Source of the DNA: Antedon mediterranea
Taxonomy: Eukaryota > Echinodermata > Crinoidea > Comatulida > Antedonidae
Assembly (NCBI RefSeq): GCF_964355755.1
Contig: NC_092678.1
Span: 21,804,365 to 21,866,364, forward strand
DNA length: 62,000 nt
Reading direction: 5' to 3'
Shown here: piece after piece, positions 58,101 through 60,015 of the stretch
Numbering within the stretch: position 1 is the stretch's first letter
How the letters are laid out: every line of letters begins with the position of its first letter
Translations under genes and position numbers: made by a program
The notes under the pieces: model-generated
What the model was told of the DNA's origin: nothing
Seen by the model: only the letters and a program-made list of their open reading frames with translations
Databases searched by the model: none

Positions 58101-58688
58101 ACCAAAAAATGTGACGATGATGATGTCATATTACTGCCATATTTGGGCATAAACAAACAAGTTTGATAGTGTAGACACAGCTTAAGTCTAGCCAGGGAGT
58201 TGTTCCGCAAATCTCAATTATTTATGTTTTAACCTTTAAATGTGCTTACTTTAATTGTGTTAATTTGATTTTGATAATTTTAGGTTTAATTTTATATTTT
58301 CTTTTGTCCATTTATATACTGTATTTTGTTTACATTTATGTAGTTAAGAACTGAACCACTTTGGAAATCAGTACATTGTATTGAAAGTGTATTTCAGAAT
58401 AAAGAAAGATTAAATAAATAAATAAATAAGATATTTAAACATTTAAAAATCATACCTCAACATTAATACTAGTATCATAAAATCATCACTTATTATCATA
58501 TCATAATATAATTATCATTTATATCTTTATTGTTATCAACATTATCAATATTATCATAATAATTGATATCATCATTATCATAAATCATCAGTATTAGTTA
58601 CCTGAACCACTGTTCCATATTGAATACAGGATCCCATCAACTTTTTATTTTCGGTTTCATTTTGTTTCTTCTCAAGATCAGCAGCATG
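7069..58688 (-). CDS. ITPR: Inositol 1,4,5-trisphosphate receptor, 5'-incomplete, 56 coding exons visible
   Basis: IP3-gated Ca2+ release channel of the endoplasmic reticulum; IP3Rs act as tetramers. The exons listed separately join in continuous phase to 2708 residues ending at TAA 7069-7071. Family signatures seen: trefoil-type N-terminal segments (E1-E6), IP3 contacts ([19 protein letters not shown]), ARM-type helices, a GGLGLLG nucleotide-binding motif, six hydrophobic segments, selectivity filter GGGIGD, a CFIC...H...H finger and a C-terminal coiled coil. Mammalian contact R265 corresponds to residue 172 here and R504 to 396, so about 93 N-terminal residues are absent and must be encoded beyond 62000. 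The two offsets differ by 15, which suggests the 15-residue SI insert is missing. Estimated full length is about 2800 residues, normal for the family. Ryanodine receptors are excluded by length and by the ligand-binding motifs. Confidence 0.97.
7373..7534 (-). CDS. ITPR: ITPR exon E55, C-terminal coiled coil
   Basis: Residues 2621-2674, phase 0 to 0, 162 bp. [20 protein letters not shown] is followed by the heptad-like [20 protein letters not shown] and [11 protein letters not shown], the tetramerising helix. Confidence 0.98.
7689..7849 (-). CDS. ITPR: ITPR exon E54, linker finger
   Basis: Residues 2567-2620, 161 bp, ends in phase 0. [20 protein letters not shown] supplies the two His of the conserved C-C-H-H finger; then [20 protein letters not shown]. 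Confidence 0.98.
7946..8108 (-). CDS. ITPR: ITPR exon E53, S6 gate helix
   Basis: Residues 2513-2566 plus one base, 163 bp. [20 protein letters not shown] and [11 protein letters not shown] form S6 and the cytosolic gate. Ends with CFIC, the first half of the Cys/His finger. Confidence 0.98.
8349..8479 (-). CDS. ITPR: ITPR exon E52, pore helix and selectivity filter
   Basis: Residues 2469-2512, 131 bp, ends in phase 0. [18 protein letters not shown] is the pore helix. The filter GGGIGD is at 8373-8390 (residues 2499-2504); human ITPR1 has Val in place of Ile. Confidence 0.96.
9411..9476 (-). CDS. ITPR: ITPR exon E51, luminal loop with N-glycosylation sites
   Basis: Residues 2447-2468 plus one base, 66 bp: [20 protein letters not shown]. 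Two overlapping-distance sequons, NCS and NIT, fit the glycosylated luminal loop of IP3Rs. Phase 1 to 1, so it is skippable by frame. Confidence 0.85.
9594..9759. mobile_element. MITE family 1 (TTAA / gctctgtctacactatcaaac ends)
   Basis: Inverted ends (ccttgtctacactatcaaac ... tttgatagtgtatatagagct) around an AT-rich core repeating the short motif catatttggccatatcac. Same family as 44535-44684. Confidence 0.8.
10867..11012. mobile_element. MITE family 3 copy
   Basis: tgcagttactgcagtaac at left, ttctgcagcaactgcacgag at right. Confidence 0.6.
11100..11180 (-). CDS. ITPR: ITPR exon E50, luminal loop
   Basis: Residues 2420-2446 plus one base, 81 bp, rich in Ser, Val, Pro and Ala. This is the fast-evolving luminal loop between S5 and the pore helix. 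Phase 1 to 1. Acceptor ATATAG has a poor pyrimidine tract, so this exon is supported mainly by phase and position. Confidence 0.72.
11312..11430. mobile_element. MITE family 2, partial
   Basis: ttggttcccattggacgcaa followed by the tgaccaatcacac / gtgtcattggtca palindrome. Confidence 0.65.
12246..12391. mobile_element. MITE family 2 copy next to exon E49
   Basis: cttggttcccactaggacgc at left, cattgcgccctaatggcatc at right. It ends about 85 bp from exon E49's donor. Confidence 0.65.
12476..12650 (-). CDS. ITPR: ITPR exon E49, S4-S5 linker and S5
   Basis: Residues 2362-2419 plus one base, 175 bp. REETL-type linker ([20 protein letters not shown]) and S5 ([20 protein letters not shown]) are nearly identical to vertebrate receptors. 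Confidence 0.98.
13384..13672. mobile_element. MITE family 5, about 290 bp
   Basis: Imperfect inverted ends: acttgtcatttaccaattat + acgaccccgggaaaggtg at left, cacctatcccgggggttgta + tagtgggtcatacaattgac at right. The interior repeats tgacacaccattg-like modules. Confidence 0.65.
14490..14680. mobile_element. Long near-perfect hairpin (foldback element)
   Basis: Arms of about 80 bp, including ggtacaaataatggcac and gaatgatgaaaggttatat, meet around a loop near gctttgcc at 14587-14594. Arms this long with so few mismatches suggest recent origin or gene conversion. Confidence 0.8.
14885..15165. repeat. Dispersed repeat family B, copy 1
   Basis: Contains ggtttatagtccttatccga and gagtgaccctcgaacccctg, also found at about 49983-50090. 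Probably a SINE-like interspersed repeat. Confidence 0.6.
15347..15511 (-). CDS. ITPR: ITPR exon E48, transmembrane helices 3-4 region
   Basis: Residues 2307-2361, phase 0 to 0, 165 bp. [20 protein letters not shown] is followed by [20 protein letters not shown]. More diverged from vertebrates than its neighbours. Confidence 0.93.
15665..15757 (-). mobile_element. tRNA-like SINE head
   Basis: On the minus strand ggcatggtagcttggtgaca resembles an A box and gttcggttcaaagc a B box, at tRNA spacing. Confidence 0.5.
16470..16575. repeat. 52-bp direct duplication
   Basis: cctactaatgtgcatgaatt starts at 16470 and 16522; copies differ at a few bases. Confidence 0.9.
16765..16966 (-). mobile_element. 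tRNA-derived SINE, family A copy 1
   Basis: Its tail (catacgcatccaacagtgag, taatttatcatgttcatata, aagtcttatttgaggcttag) matches 37831-37992. The minus-strand head carries tRNA-like A-box and B-box strings. Confidence 0.6.
17081..17253 (-). CDS. ITPR: ITPR exon E47, transmembrane helices 2-3
   Basis: Residues 2249-2306, 173 bp, ends in phase 0. Two hydrophobic segments: [18 protein letters not shown] and [20 protein letters not shown]. Confidence 0.95.
17719..17841 (-). CDS. ITPR: ITPR exon E46, transmembrane helix 1
   Basis: Residues 2208-2248 plus one base, 123 bp. [20 protein letters not shown] is the S1 helix, flanked by [14 protein letters not shown]. Confidence 0.95.
18090..18414. repeat. 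Degraded inverted-repeat element with ggtgtccctttaatggagtt end
   Basis: Related strings (accctatttaggacac, attaagaggacactttcctg, aaaggtgtccctttaatgga) recur here, at 14690-14840 and at 22068-22170. The end tggagttctactgta resembles Tc1/pogo-type MITE ends, but the assignment is weak. Confidence 0.4.
19264..19325. mobile_element. MITE family 1, collapsed copy
   Basis: Only the ends remain: aagctctgtccacactatc and tatagtgtacacagagctt, about 62 bp in all. The core is lost. Confidence 0.6.
19671..19965 (-). CDS. ITPR: ITPR exon E45
   Basis: Residues 2110-2207 plus one base, 295 bp. Contains [40 protein letters not shown] and [20 protein letters not shown]. This is the intervening lateral domain that joins the helical body to the channel. 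Confidence 0.98.
20644..20784 (-). CDS. ITPR: ITPR exon E44
   Basis: Residues 2063-2109, phase 0 to 0, 141 bp. A divergent acidic linker is followed by [15 protein letters not shown], conserved. Confidence 0.96.
20880..20975 (-). CDS. ITPR: ITPR exon E43
   Basis: Residues 2031-2062, phase 0 to 0, 96 bp. [20 protein letters not shown] is followed by [12 protein letters not shown]. Confidence 0.97.
21166..21276 (-). CDS. ITPR: ITPR exon E42
   Basis: Residues 1994-2030, phase 0 to 0, 111 bp. Contains [20 protein letters not shown] and RMDLVMQLK. Confidence 0.97.
21355..21600 (+). mobile_element. tRNA-like SINE, plus strand
   Basis: ggggtggcgcaaatcctagc and caggttcaagtctcttcttg are spaced like tRNA A and B boxes, followed by about 170 bp of body. 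Confidence 0.5.
21660..21860 (-). CDS. ITPR: ITPR exon E41, nucleotide-binding Gly motif
   Basis: Residues 1927-1993, phase 0 to 0, 201 bp. [20 protein letters not shown] is followed by [18 protein letters not shown] (1957-1963) is the glycine-rich motif assigned to ATP binding in IP3Rs. Ends [10 protein letters not shown]. Confidence 0.98.
22230..22280. mobile_element. MITE family 3 fragment
   Basis: ctactgcagttaatgcagta and ttttactgcaag only. Confidence 0.45.
22420..22673 (-). CDS. ITPR: ITPR exon E40
   Basis: Residues 1842-1926, 254 bp, ends in phase 0. A variable linker with a run of five glycines precedes [20 protein letters not shown] and LQ, the start of the conserved ARM3 segment. 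Confidence 0.97.
23051..23174 (-). CDS. ITPR: ITPR exon E39
   Basis: Residues 1801-1841 plus one base, 124 bp. Contains [20 protein letters not shown] and [10 protein letters not shown]. The donor GTATTG was chosen because only it matches the phase of E40. Confidence 0.93.
23861..24172 (-). CDS. ITPR: ITPR exon E38
   Basis: Residues 1697-1800, phase 0 to 0, 312 bp, the longest coding exon here. [20 protein letters not shown], then a Ser/Gln/Asn-rich linker, then [20 protein letters not shown] and [15 protein letters not shown]. Confidence 0.97.
24999..25090. repeat. 17-bp minisatellite
   Basis: Five units of gggtggagtcttttttg with minor variants, in the E37-E38 intron. Confidence 0.9.
25281..25390. 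mobile_element. MITE family 2 core, degraded ends
   Basis: gtgaccaatcacatgcg ... cttgtgattggtcaaac palindrome with weak ends. Confidence 0.5.
25739..25792 (-). CDS. ITPR: ITPR cassette exon E37 (54 bp), SII position
   Basis: Eighteen residues, [18 protein letters not shown] (1679-1696), phase 0 to 0. Acceptor ATTCACAG, donor GTACGT. Independently skippable in frame. With E36 it adds 38 residues; the vertebrate SII insert has 40, and I infer analogous modular splicing. Confidence 0.75.
26110..26400. repeat. Degraded tandem repeat
   Basis: Roughly 90-100-bp units with accacaattgactggtatta- and accaacacca-type strings, too diverged for exact borders. Confidence 0.5.
26438..26497 (-). CDS. ITPR: ITPR cassette exon E36 (60 bp), SII position
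   Basis: Twenty residues, [20 protein letters not shown] (1659-1678), phase 0 to 0. The acceptor lies after a long pyrimidine tract (TTTTATTTTCTCTCTACTC) and ends CTAAAG; donor GTAAGA. E35 can also splice in phase directly to E37 or E38, so this exon is optional by reading frame. I infer an alternative exon at the vertebrate SII site. Confidence 0.75.
26676..26791. mobile_element. MITE family 1, left end missing
   Basis: Core gcccatatatggacatgat and right end tttgatagtgtagacagcgc are present; the left inverted repeat is absent. Confidence 0.65.
27055..27146 (-). mobile_element. tRNA-like SINE head
   Basis: Minus strand: actagtggtccaatggtatg (A box) and catgttcaagtcttg (B box). Confidence 0.5.
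27287..27398 (-). CDS. ITPR: ITPR exon E35
   Basis: Residues 1621-1658, 112 bp, ends in phase 0. [20 protein letters not shown] is followed by [17 protein letters not shown]. The last residues correspond to the vertebrate sequence just before the SII cassette. Donor GTCAGT. Confidence 0.96.
27831..27979 (-). CDS. ITPR: ITPR exon E34
   Basis: Residues 1572-1620 plus two bases, 149 bp. Contains [27 protein letters not shown] and RCESGGFIS. Confidence 0.97.
27991..28045. mobile_element. MITE family 1 core fragment
   Basis: aaatatggtagtgatatgcc repeated once; both inverted ends are missing. Confidence 0.45.
28319..28494 (-). CDS. ITPR: ITPR exon E33
   Basis: Residues 1513-1571, 176 bp, ends in phase 0. 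Contains [17 protein letters not shown] and [19 protein letters not shown], family-typical. Confidence 0.97.
28825..28996. mobile_element. MITE family 2 (gttcccactaggacgcaacg ends)
   Basis: Inverted ends gattcccactaggacgcaac and gttatgtcctaatgggaac, with a palindromic middle gaccaatcacaagcg ... cgcttgtcattggtc. Intact copy ending 30 bp from the donor of exon E32. Confidence 0.75.
29027..29147 (-). CDS. ITPR: ITPR exon E32
   Basis: Residues 1473-1512 plus one base, 121 bp. Contains [20 protein letters not shown] and [10 protein letters not shown]. It follows the 3.9-kb intron carrying the nested transposon. Confidence 0.95.
29477..29532. repeat. Perfect short hairpin in the outer element
   Basis: aatcagggagatgtaaaat, loop of about 10 bases, then attttacatctccctgatt. 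Stem about 20 bp. Confidence 0.8.
29934..31508 (+). mobile_element. Helitron2/Helentron-like non-autonomous element, 1.58 kb
   Basis: The 5' end AGTTATCCGCAC (29934-29945) is the exact reverse complement of subterminal GTGCGGATAACT (31466-31477). A 9-bp-stem hairpin aactcgtca-aag-tgacgagtt (31478-31498) follows, then ten bases ending CTAG (31505-31508), and then TT. Asymmetric inverted ends plus a 3' hairpin and insertion at TT are Helitron2/Helentron features. No Rep/helicase coding seen. Richer in CpG and cgcg than the flanks. Confidence 0.7.
30640..31090. repeat. Duplicated module inside the Helitron-like element
   Basis: cattgtgacgtcatcgtatg + gccacgtgaatataaaa at about 30703 recurs as tgttgtgacgtcatcatatg + gccagttaaataaaaa at about 31051. 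Each is preceded by ctggaagttgatgagttgta-type sequence; period about 347 bp. Confidence 0.7.
32711..32922. repeat. 53-bp tandem repeat, four copies, at the transposon's right flank
   Basis: cccacaaaccatcaataaag starts at 32711, 32764, 32817 and 32870; copies are almost identical. The first copy starts inside the right target duplication. Confidence 0.95.
33037..33165 (-). CDS. ITPR: ITPR exon E31
   Basis: Residues 1430-1472, phase 0 to 0, 129 bp. Contains [20 protein letters not shown] and [14 protein letters not shown]. Confidence 0.97.
33213..33342. mobile_element. MITE family 1 copy
   Basis: Starts gtctgtctacacaatgaaa and ends gtttgatagtgatttagact, with the gtgatgtgcccaaatatgg core. Confidence 0.65.
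33828..33953 (-). CDS. ITPR: ITPR exon E30
   Basis: Residues 1388-1429, phase 0 to 0, 126 bp. Contains [20 protein letters not shown] and [25 protein letters not shown] fragment ends about 40-100 bp upstream of its acceptor. Confidence 0.98.
33990..35170 (-). pseudogene. LINE reverse-transcriptase fragment (Jockey/CR1-like), truncated at both ends
   Basis: The minus-strand frame is open from a stop near 35177 to about 34030. It holds a pre-RT segment ([20 protein letters not shown]) and RT motifs: [60 protein letters not shown] and [16 protein letters not shown]. The chain ends before the YxDD catalytic box and thumb, and no endonuclease is present, so it is not functional. It lies in the E29-E30 intron in the same orientation as ITPR. 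Open reading over more than 1 kb suggests a young insertion. Confidence 0.9.
35237..35432 (+). other. Unassigned open segment in an ITPR intron
   Basis: A plus-strand frame without Met reads about 65 codons, including [20 protein letters not shown] and [20 protein letters not shown]. The composition looks more protein-like than the surrounding intron, but I recognise no family. It could be a retrocopy fragment or chance. Confidence 0.3.
35530..35781 (-). CDS. ITPR: ITPR exon E29
   Basis: Residues 1304-1387, phase 0 to 0, 252 bp. Contains [40 protein letters not shown] and [17 protein letters not shown]. Confidence 0.98.
35960..36157 (-). CDS. ITPR: ITPR exon E28
   Basis: Residues 1238-1303, phase 0 to 0, 198 bp. 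Contains [40 protein letters not shown] and [20 protein letters not shown]. Confidence 0.98.
36293..36799 (-). repeat. Tandem array of a partial ITPR exon with splice donor
   Basis: Four extra copies (period 125-130 bp) of the last 72 bp of exon E27, its GTAAGT donor and about 54 bp of intron. Pseudo-exons: D 36670-36745, C 36544-36615, B 36418-36489, A 36293-36363. All four keep the donor. C also has an AG just before AAC and an open 24-codon frame. B has lost that AG, D has a 4-bp insertion and a stop, A has lost one base. A further partial flank lies at 36231-36280. Confidence 0.9.
36800..36925 (-). CDS. ITPR: ITPR exon E27, source of the partial-exon tandem array
   Basis: Residues 1196-1237, phase 0 to 0, 126 bp: [18 protein letters not shown], then [20 protein letters not shown] and LTPG. 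Donor GGG|GTAAGT. The last 72 bp (36800-36871) with the donor are repeated four more times in the downstream intron. Confidence 0.96.
37217..37354 (-). CDS. ITPR: ITPR exon E26
   Basis: Residues 1150-1195, phase 0 to 0, 138 bp. Contains [20 protein letters not shown] and [20 protein letters not shown], strongly conserved. Confidence 0.97.
37831..37992 (-). mobile_element. tRNA-derived SINE, family A copy 2
   Basis: catatgcatccaacagcgag, tttatcatgcttataaacta and aagtcttatttgaggcttag are shared with 16765-16966. Two dispersed copies in different introns establish it as a mobile repeat. Confidence 0.65.
38395..38493 (-). CDS. ITPR: ITPR exon E25
   Basis: Residues 1117-1149, phase 0 to 0, 99 bp. 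A variable segment [18 protein letters not shown] leads into IQNYKTIQS. Only this frame is open from the acceptor CTTTGTCAG. Confidence 0.87.
38530..38605. mobile_element. MITE family 1, truncated
   Basis: ctacactatgaaactagttt and gtgatgtgctcaaatatgg; the right half is lost. Confidence 0.55.
38658..38940. repeat. 84-bp tandem repeat next to exon E24 donor
   Basis: caaattgcttctttctgatt / caaattgcttatttctgatt starts at 38658, 38742, 38826 and 38910 (last partial). It ends about 15 bp from the E24 donor. Confidence 0.95.
38955..39161 (-). CDS. ITPR: ITPR exon E24, lysine-rich linker; 3' boundary uncertain
   Basis: Residues 1048-1116. [20 protein letters not shown] and [18 protein letters not shown] are conserved. 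A low-complexity run of about 24 residues, mostly Lys and Asp, follows. The stronger-looking GT at 38960-38961 gives the wrong phase for E25; the GT at 38953-38954 (GTTGGT, weak) gives phase 0 and is used here. An 84-bp tandem repeat ends about 15 bp from this donor. Confidence 0.8.
39304..39469 (-). CDS. ITPR: ITPR exon E23
   Basis: Residues 992-1047, 166 bp, ends in phase 0. Contains [20 protein letters not shown] and [18 protein letters not shown], almost invariant in IP3Rs. Confidence 0.97.
39741..39795. mobile_element. MITE family 3 fragment
   Basis: attgcagtaaacaaatgtag and gttactgcagtaactgcaga, a right end. Confidence 0.5.
40759..41067. mobile_element. MITE family 6, about 309 bp
   Basis: aagatatattgtccccaaaa at left; ttttttcaggagacaatata + tctttaaa at right. 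Shares the interior motif aataggccattttgcagttt with the copy at 59199. Confidence 0.65.
41344..41487 (-). CDS. ITPR: ITPR exon E22
   Basis: Residues 944-991 plus two bases, 144 bp as drawn. Contains [20 protein letters not shown] and [18 protein letters not shown]. The acceptor is ambiguous by 3 bp (start 41487 or 41490), because AG dinucleotides lie 3 bases apart and both keep frame. Confidence 0.9.
41747..41798 (-). CDS. ITPR: ITPR exon E21 (52 bp)
   Basis: Residues 927-943 plus two bases: [17 protein letters not shown]. Small exon. Acceptor TTTTAG, donor AAA|GTATGT. It aligns with the family's IEEQAEGIFGG-type segment. Confidence 0.88.
41928..42051 (-). CDS. ITPR: ITPR exon E20
   Basis: Residues 886-926 plus one base, 124 bp. 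[20 protein letters not shown] is followed by [12 protein letters not shown], as in the family. Confidence 0.94.
42436..42632 (-). CDS. ITPR: ITPR exon E19
   Basis: Residues 820-885, 197 bp, ends in phase 0. Contains [20 protein letters not shown], a Pro/Ser-rich variable linker, and conserved [12 protein letters not shown]. Confidence 0.95.
42700..43090. repeat. Impure GAT/ATG microsatellite
   Basis: About 390 bp of gatgatgatgacaatgatga-like triplets in the E18-E19 intron. Long Met/Ile-rich frames on both strands are artefacts of the repeat. Confidence 0.95.
43593..43665 (+). mobile_element. tRNA-like SINE head or tRNA pseudogene
   Basis: tggtctagaggtatga (A box) and a canonical gggttcgagccc (B box). 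The acceptor stem does not pair, so it is not called a functional tRNA. Confidence 0.55.
44123..44254. mobile_element. MITE family 3 copy
   Basis: ctcctgcagttactgcagta at left and gttactgcagtaaaac plus ggactgcagcag at right. Confidence 0.65.
44404..44430 (-). CDS. ITPR: ITPR microexon E18 (27 bp), SIII-position cassette
   Basis: Encodes nine residues, EPEPPAENT (811-819). It is phase 1 at both ends, so skipping keeps frame: E17's G joins E19's GA as Gly. Acceptor TTTCCTTGACCAG and donor ACAG|GTGAAT are good. Its position and size match the 9-residue SIII insert of vertebrate ITPR1. That the exon is real and regulated is inference; its inclusion needs RNA evidence. Confidence 0.75.
44535..44684. 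mobile_element. MITE family 1, best-preserved copy with TTAA flanks
   Basis: Perfect 20-bp inverted ends ttaagctctgtctacactat / atagtgtagacagagcttaa. TTAA at both ends is the piggyBac-type target. I infer a piggyBac-related non-autonomous element. It lies 105 bp upstream (minus strand) of the 27-bp microexon. Confidence 0.8.
45245..45389 (-). CDS. ITPR: ITPR exon E17
   Basis: Residues 763-810 plus one base, 145 bp. [20 protein letters not shown] is followed by [20 protein letters not shown] and KMAGKADL. It ends at the position of the vertebrate SIII splice site. Confidence 0.96.
45505..45655 (-). CDS. ITPR: ITPR exon E16
   Basis: Residues 712-762, 151 bp, returns to phase 0. Contains [20 protein letters not shown] and NKLTYE. 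It sits across a 3.2-kb intron from E15. Confidence 0.94.
46600..46804. mobile_element. MITE family 3 (ctgcagttactgcagtaa palindromes)
   Basis: About 35-bp inverted ends catgtcaacattattgtact + gcagttactgcagtaa, mirrored at 46770-46804. Intact copy. Confidence 0.75.
47181..47347. mobile_element. MITE family 1 copy
   Basis: Begins ttaaagctctgtctaaacta and ends agtgtagacagagctcaa, with the tatatggacatgatgatgtc core. Confidence 0.75.
48350..48550 (+). mobile_element. Possible LINE 3' end with ATT-repeat tail
   Basis: actaaataaagttgttatta followed by ATT microsatellite is typical of CR1/L2-type 3' ends. No coding part remains. Confidence 0.4.
48838..49089 (-). CDS. ITPR: ITPR exon E15
   Basis: Residues 628-711 plus two bases, 252 bp. 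Contains [20 protein letters not shown] and [20 protein letters not shown], strongly conserved coupling-region helices. Confidence 0.97.
49404..49604 (-). CDS. ITPR: ITPR exon E14
   Basis: Residues 561-627 plus two bases, 201 bp. An acidic, divergent first half ([15 protein letters not shown]) is followed by conserved [22 protein letters not shown] is higher than in neighbouring introns. Confidence 0.95.
49983..50090. repeat. Dispersed repeat family B, copy 2
   Basis: ggtttatagtccttatccga and caagaactaggagcaagtcg + gcctcgaaccc match copy 1 with changes. Confidence 0.6.
50142..50261 (-). CDS. ITPR: ITPR exon E13
   Basis: Residues 521-560 plus two bases, 120 bp. Contains [20 protein letters not shown] and [19 protein letters not shown]-type helices. 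Confidence 0.95.
50568..50740 (-). CDS. ITPR: ITPR exon E12
   Basis: Residues 464-520 plus two bases of Arg521, 173 bp. Contains [20 protein letters not shown] and [18 protein letters not shown], nearly identical to vertebrate receptors. End of the IP3-binding core / start of ARM1. Confidence 0.97.
51234..51392 (-). CDS. ITPR: ITPR exon E11, IP3 contacts
   Basis: Residues 411-463, phase 0 to 0, 159 bp. Contains [20 protein letters not shown] then NQ. The Y-R-K triplet (459-461) is equivalent to mammalian Y567-R568-K569, which contact IP3. Confidence 0.96.
51499..51640 (-). CDS. ITPR: ITPR exon E10, IP3 contacts
   Basis: Residues 363-410, 142 bp, ends in phase 0. [16 protein letters not shown] retains the four basic residues equivalent to mammalian R504, R506, K508 and R511 (fragment 396, 398, 400, 403). 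Confidence 0.96.
51780..51940 (-). CDS. ITPR: ITPR exon E9
   Basis: Residues 310-362 plus two bases, 161 bp. Contains [20 protein letters not shown] and [13 protein letters not shown]. Start of the alpha-helical half of the IP3-binding core. Confidence 0.95.
52366..52465 (-). CDS. ITPR: ITPR exon E8
   Basis: Residues 276-309, 100 bp, returning to phase 0. Reads [20 protein letters not shown] then [13 protein letters not shown]. End of the beta-trefoil part of the ligand-binding core. Confidence 0.96.
52856..53010 (-). CDS. ITPR: ITPR exon E7
   Basis: Residues 225-275 plus two bases of an Arg codon, 155 bp. Begins [19 protein letters not shown] and continues [20 protein letters not shown]. 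This is the segment where mammalian ITPR1 carries the SI cassette; no equivalent is visible here. Confidence 0.93.
53373..53468 (-). CDS. ITPR: ITPR exon E6
   Basis: Residues 193-224, phase 0 to 0, 96 bp. Reads [20 protein letters not shown] then [12 protein letters not shown], one of the most conserved IP3R stretches (MIR-type trefoil repeat). Confidence 0.97.
53815..53945. repeat. Diverged tandem pair, about 66 bp
   Basis: cgatgatattgactgagtaa at about 53838 and cgatgatattgactgtgtaa at about 53911. Confidence 0.65.
53975..54055 (-). mobile_element. tRNA-like SINE head
   Basis: Minus strand: ccgtggcgcagtggttgaag (A box) and cctgagttcaagatcc (B box). Confidence 0.55.
54193..54491 (+). other. 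Unassigned open frame without Met, with donor-like site
   Basis: About 98 plus-strand codons without stop or ATG, including [19 protein letters not shown] consensus donor cgcaag|gtaagg lies at 54396-54397. A gattggtcaa (CCAAT-like) string is 30-40 bp upstream. No family recognised; possibly chance. Confidence 0.25.
54488..54522. repeat. TA dinucleotide microsatellite
   Basis: Run of tataatatatataatatata-like sequence. Confidence 0.85.
54710..54856 (-). CDS. ITPR: ITPR exon E5, IP3-binding beta domain
   Basis: Residues 144-192, phase 0 to 0, 147 bp. Starts [16 protein letters not shown]. Contains FLRTTAR, equivalent to mammalian R265-T266-T267-G268-R269, an IP3 phosphate-contact loop. The Gly of the mammalian loop is Ala here (codon 54761-54763). 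Ends SSKALWEVE. Confidence 0.97.
55302..55385 (-). CDS. ITPR: ITPR exon E4
   Basis: Residues 116-143, phase 0 to 0, 84 bp. Reads [15 protein letters not shown] then [13 protein letters not shown]. It links the suppressor trefoil to the ligand-binding trefoil. Confidence 0.93.
55386..57204 (-). other. 1.8-kb ITPR intron (E3-E4)
   Basis: AT-rich. Apart from the tRNA-like piece at 55440-55522, nothing recognised. Confidence 0.6.
55440..55522 (-). mobile_element. tRNA-like SINE head or tRNA pseudogene
   Basis: Minus strand: tagcggtataatggttaag (A box) and gagtttgaatctc (B box), at tRNA spacing. Confidence 0.5.
57205..57303 (-). CDS. ITPR: ITPR exon E3
   Basis: Residues 83-115, phase 0 to 0, 99 bp. 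Contains [20 protein letters not shown] and ELVDNPGC, family-typical trefoil strands. Donor is GTAAGC. Confidence 0.95.
57723..57881 (-). CDS. ITPR: ITPR exon E2, suppressor trefoil
   Basis: Residues 30-82, phase 0 to 0, 159 bp. Contains [20 protein letters not shown] and [17 protein letters not shown], which are near-invariant IP3R strand segments. Donor is GTAAGT. Confidence 0.97.
57927..58071. mobile_element. MITE family 1 copy, abutting a second copy
   Basis: Family core and right end tttgatagtgtagacaaggc; shares the TTAA at 58068-58071 with the next copy. Confidence 0.75.
58068..58185. mobile_element. MITE family 1 copy, shares TTAA with its neighbour
   Basis: ttaagctctgtctacacca to gatagtgtagacacagctta. 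Shorter core than the neighbour. Back-to-back insertion into a single TTAA is the simplest reading. Confidence 0.75.
58300..58432 (+). mobile_element. Possible LINE 3' end with AAAT-repeat tail
   Basis: ttgaaagtgtatttcagaat followed by aaagaaagattaaataaata repeats. No coding part remains. Confidence 0.4.
58602..58688 (-). CDS. ITPR: ITPR exon E1 (first visible; not the start codon exon)
   Basis: Encodes fragment residues 1-29, starting [16 protein letters not shown] and ending YGTVVQ. It is phase 0 at both ends, with acceptor TTTTTCAG and donor GTAACT. This is part of the N-terminal suppressor beta-trefoil. The true first exon (SFLHIGD-type start in the family) was not found between here and 62000. 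Confidence 0.95.
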
Positions 58689-59198
58689 CTGAAAAATATG
58701 ATATAAATTTAATATAAAAAAAGTTCAAAACAAACATTTCTCTATGATTGTATCTTCAGGAAGAGAGGCCCCTAGGACAAGTATTGAAAAGGGGATTGAA
58801 TGCTGTGGATATACGTAACAGTATTAACATTTTTAGAGGTGGACTTCCAGAAACTTTTCTGAGCCCACAATCGTCACTCCCCTGGTCTCTTGATATACTC
58901 ATTGAAATATGTTTAACAATTATTTTCTTTTAACATTGATATTATATAAAATATTACAAACATATATTCTTTACCGCAATTGAGATATGTTGGCAATTAT
59001 AATCTTTCTTTACTTGAATTTCAGACTAGCATAGTTAAGGATTTGTAAGTTATGTGATGCGGATAAGTAGGATAAGTGGCATGAGAGCTGTTTAAATGCT
59101 TAGAGCTACAAGTCAGACAACATTTCAAGGAATTATAAGTATGCAATAAATATATCTTCCATATCAATTTTCAATATTATATTTAAAAGAACCATTTT

Positions 59199-59519
59199 TT
59201 AAAGATTATATTGTCCCCCTGAAAAAATGTTTAGAAAACAATGTTTCCCAATCCATTTACAATTTAATGTCACATACTGTCAATGAACTTAATTATTCCT
59301 GAATAAAAACAAAATAAACAAAAAAATAGTAACATTTTCTATAGTGTCAGTGTCAGACATACTTGAGACTTTTTAGTTATTTGTCATTTTATAAAGGGAA
59401 ATCATTATTTTTGGGTTTCTTCCTCGATGAAAGCAAATAAAACTGTAAAATGGCCTATTCAAAGTCTGATTTTATTATTTTTCATTTGTCATGTTTTTGT
59501 GAGACAATATCTTTAAATT
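59199..59519. mobile_element. MITE family 6, second copy (inverted)
   Basis: aaagattatattgtccccct at left, gtgagacaatatctttaaat at right, and the interior aaactgtaaaatggcctatt is the reverse complement of the motif in the other copy. Confidence 0.6.
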
Positions 59520-60015
59520 TTGCTCTTTTAAAGATGTATTGTCCCTCAAAACAAGAATAAACCTTTGATTGATTGAATTAAATTGCATGACTTGTTGTGG
59601 CAGTTTGAGTACCAGATATATTTAACAATTTTCAGTGATATTTATTACAACCCTGTAAAATCTTAGAATAATAATAACAGTTTAGGGTGTGATTTGGTAT
59701 TACGTTTTATTACTATAAAATTTCCTCAAACAGGTCTGTTGTGATTGGCCAGTTGAATACCAGGGGAGTTTAACAAGTCAACAACTGTAACATGCTGTTG
59801 TGTTTTTCTTGGGAGATTTCATAGAACTACAGTATATTTGGCCTTTACTGGTACTATGGATTGTTACTGACCTATGACCTAATCTTCAGACATATAAATT
59901 CTTGTTATCCGCAGATCAAGTATTACTATTAACAAGAAGATTTAGAAACATTTAATATATCACATCACCTATATCATTATAATTATCGTTTGAAGGTTTG
60001 CATAGCGAAATCAAA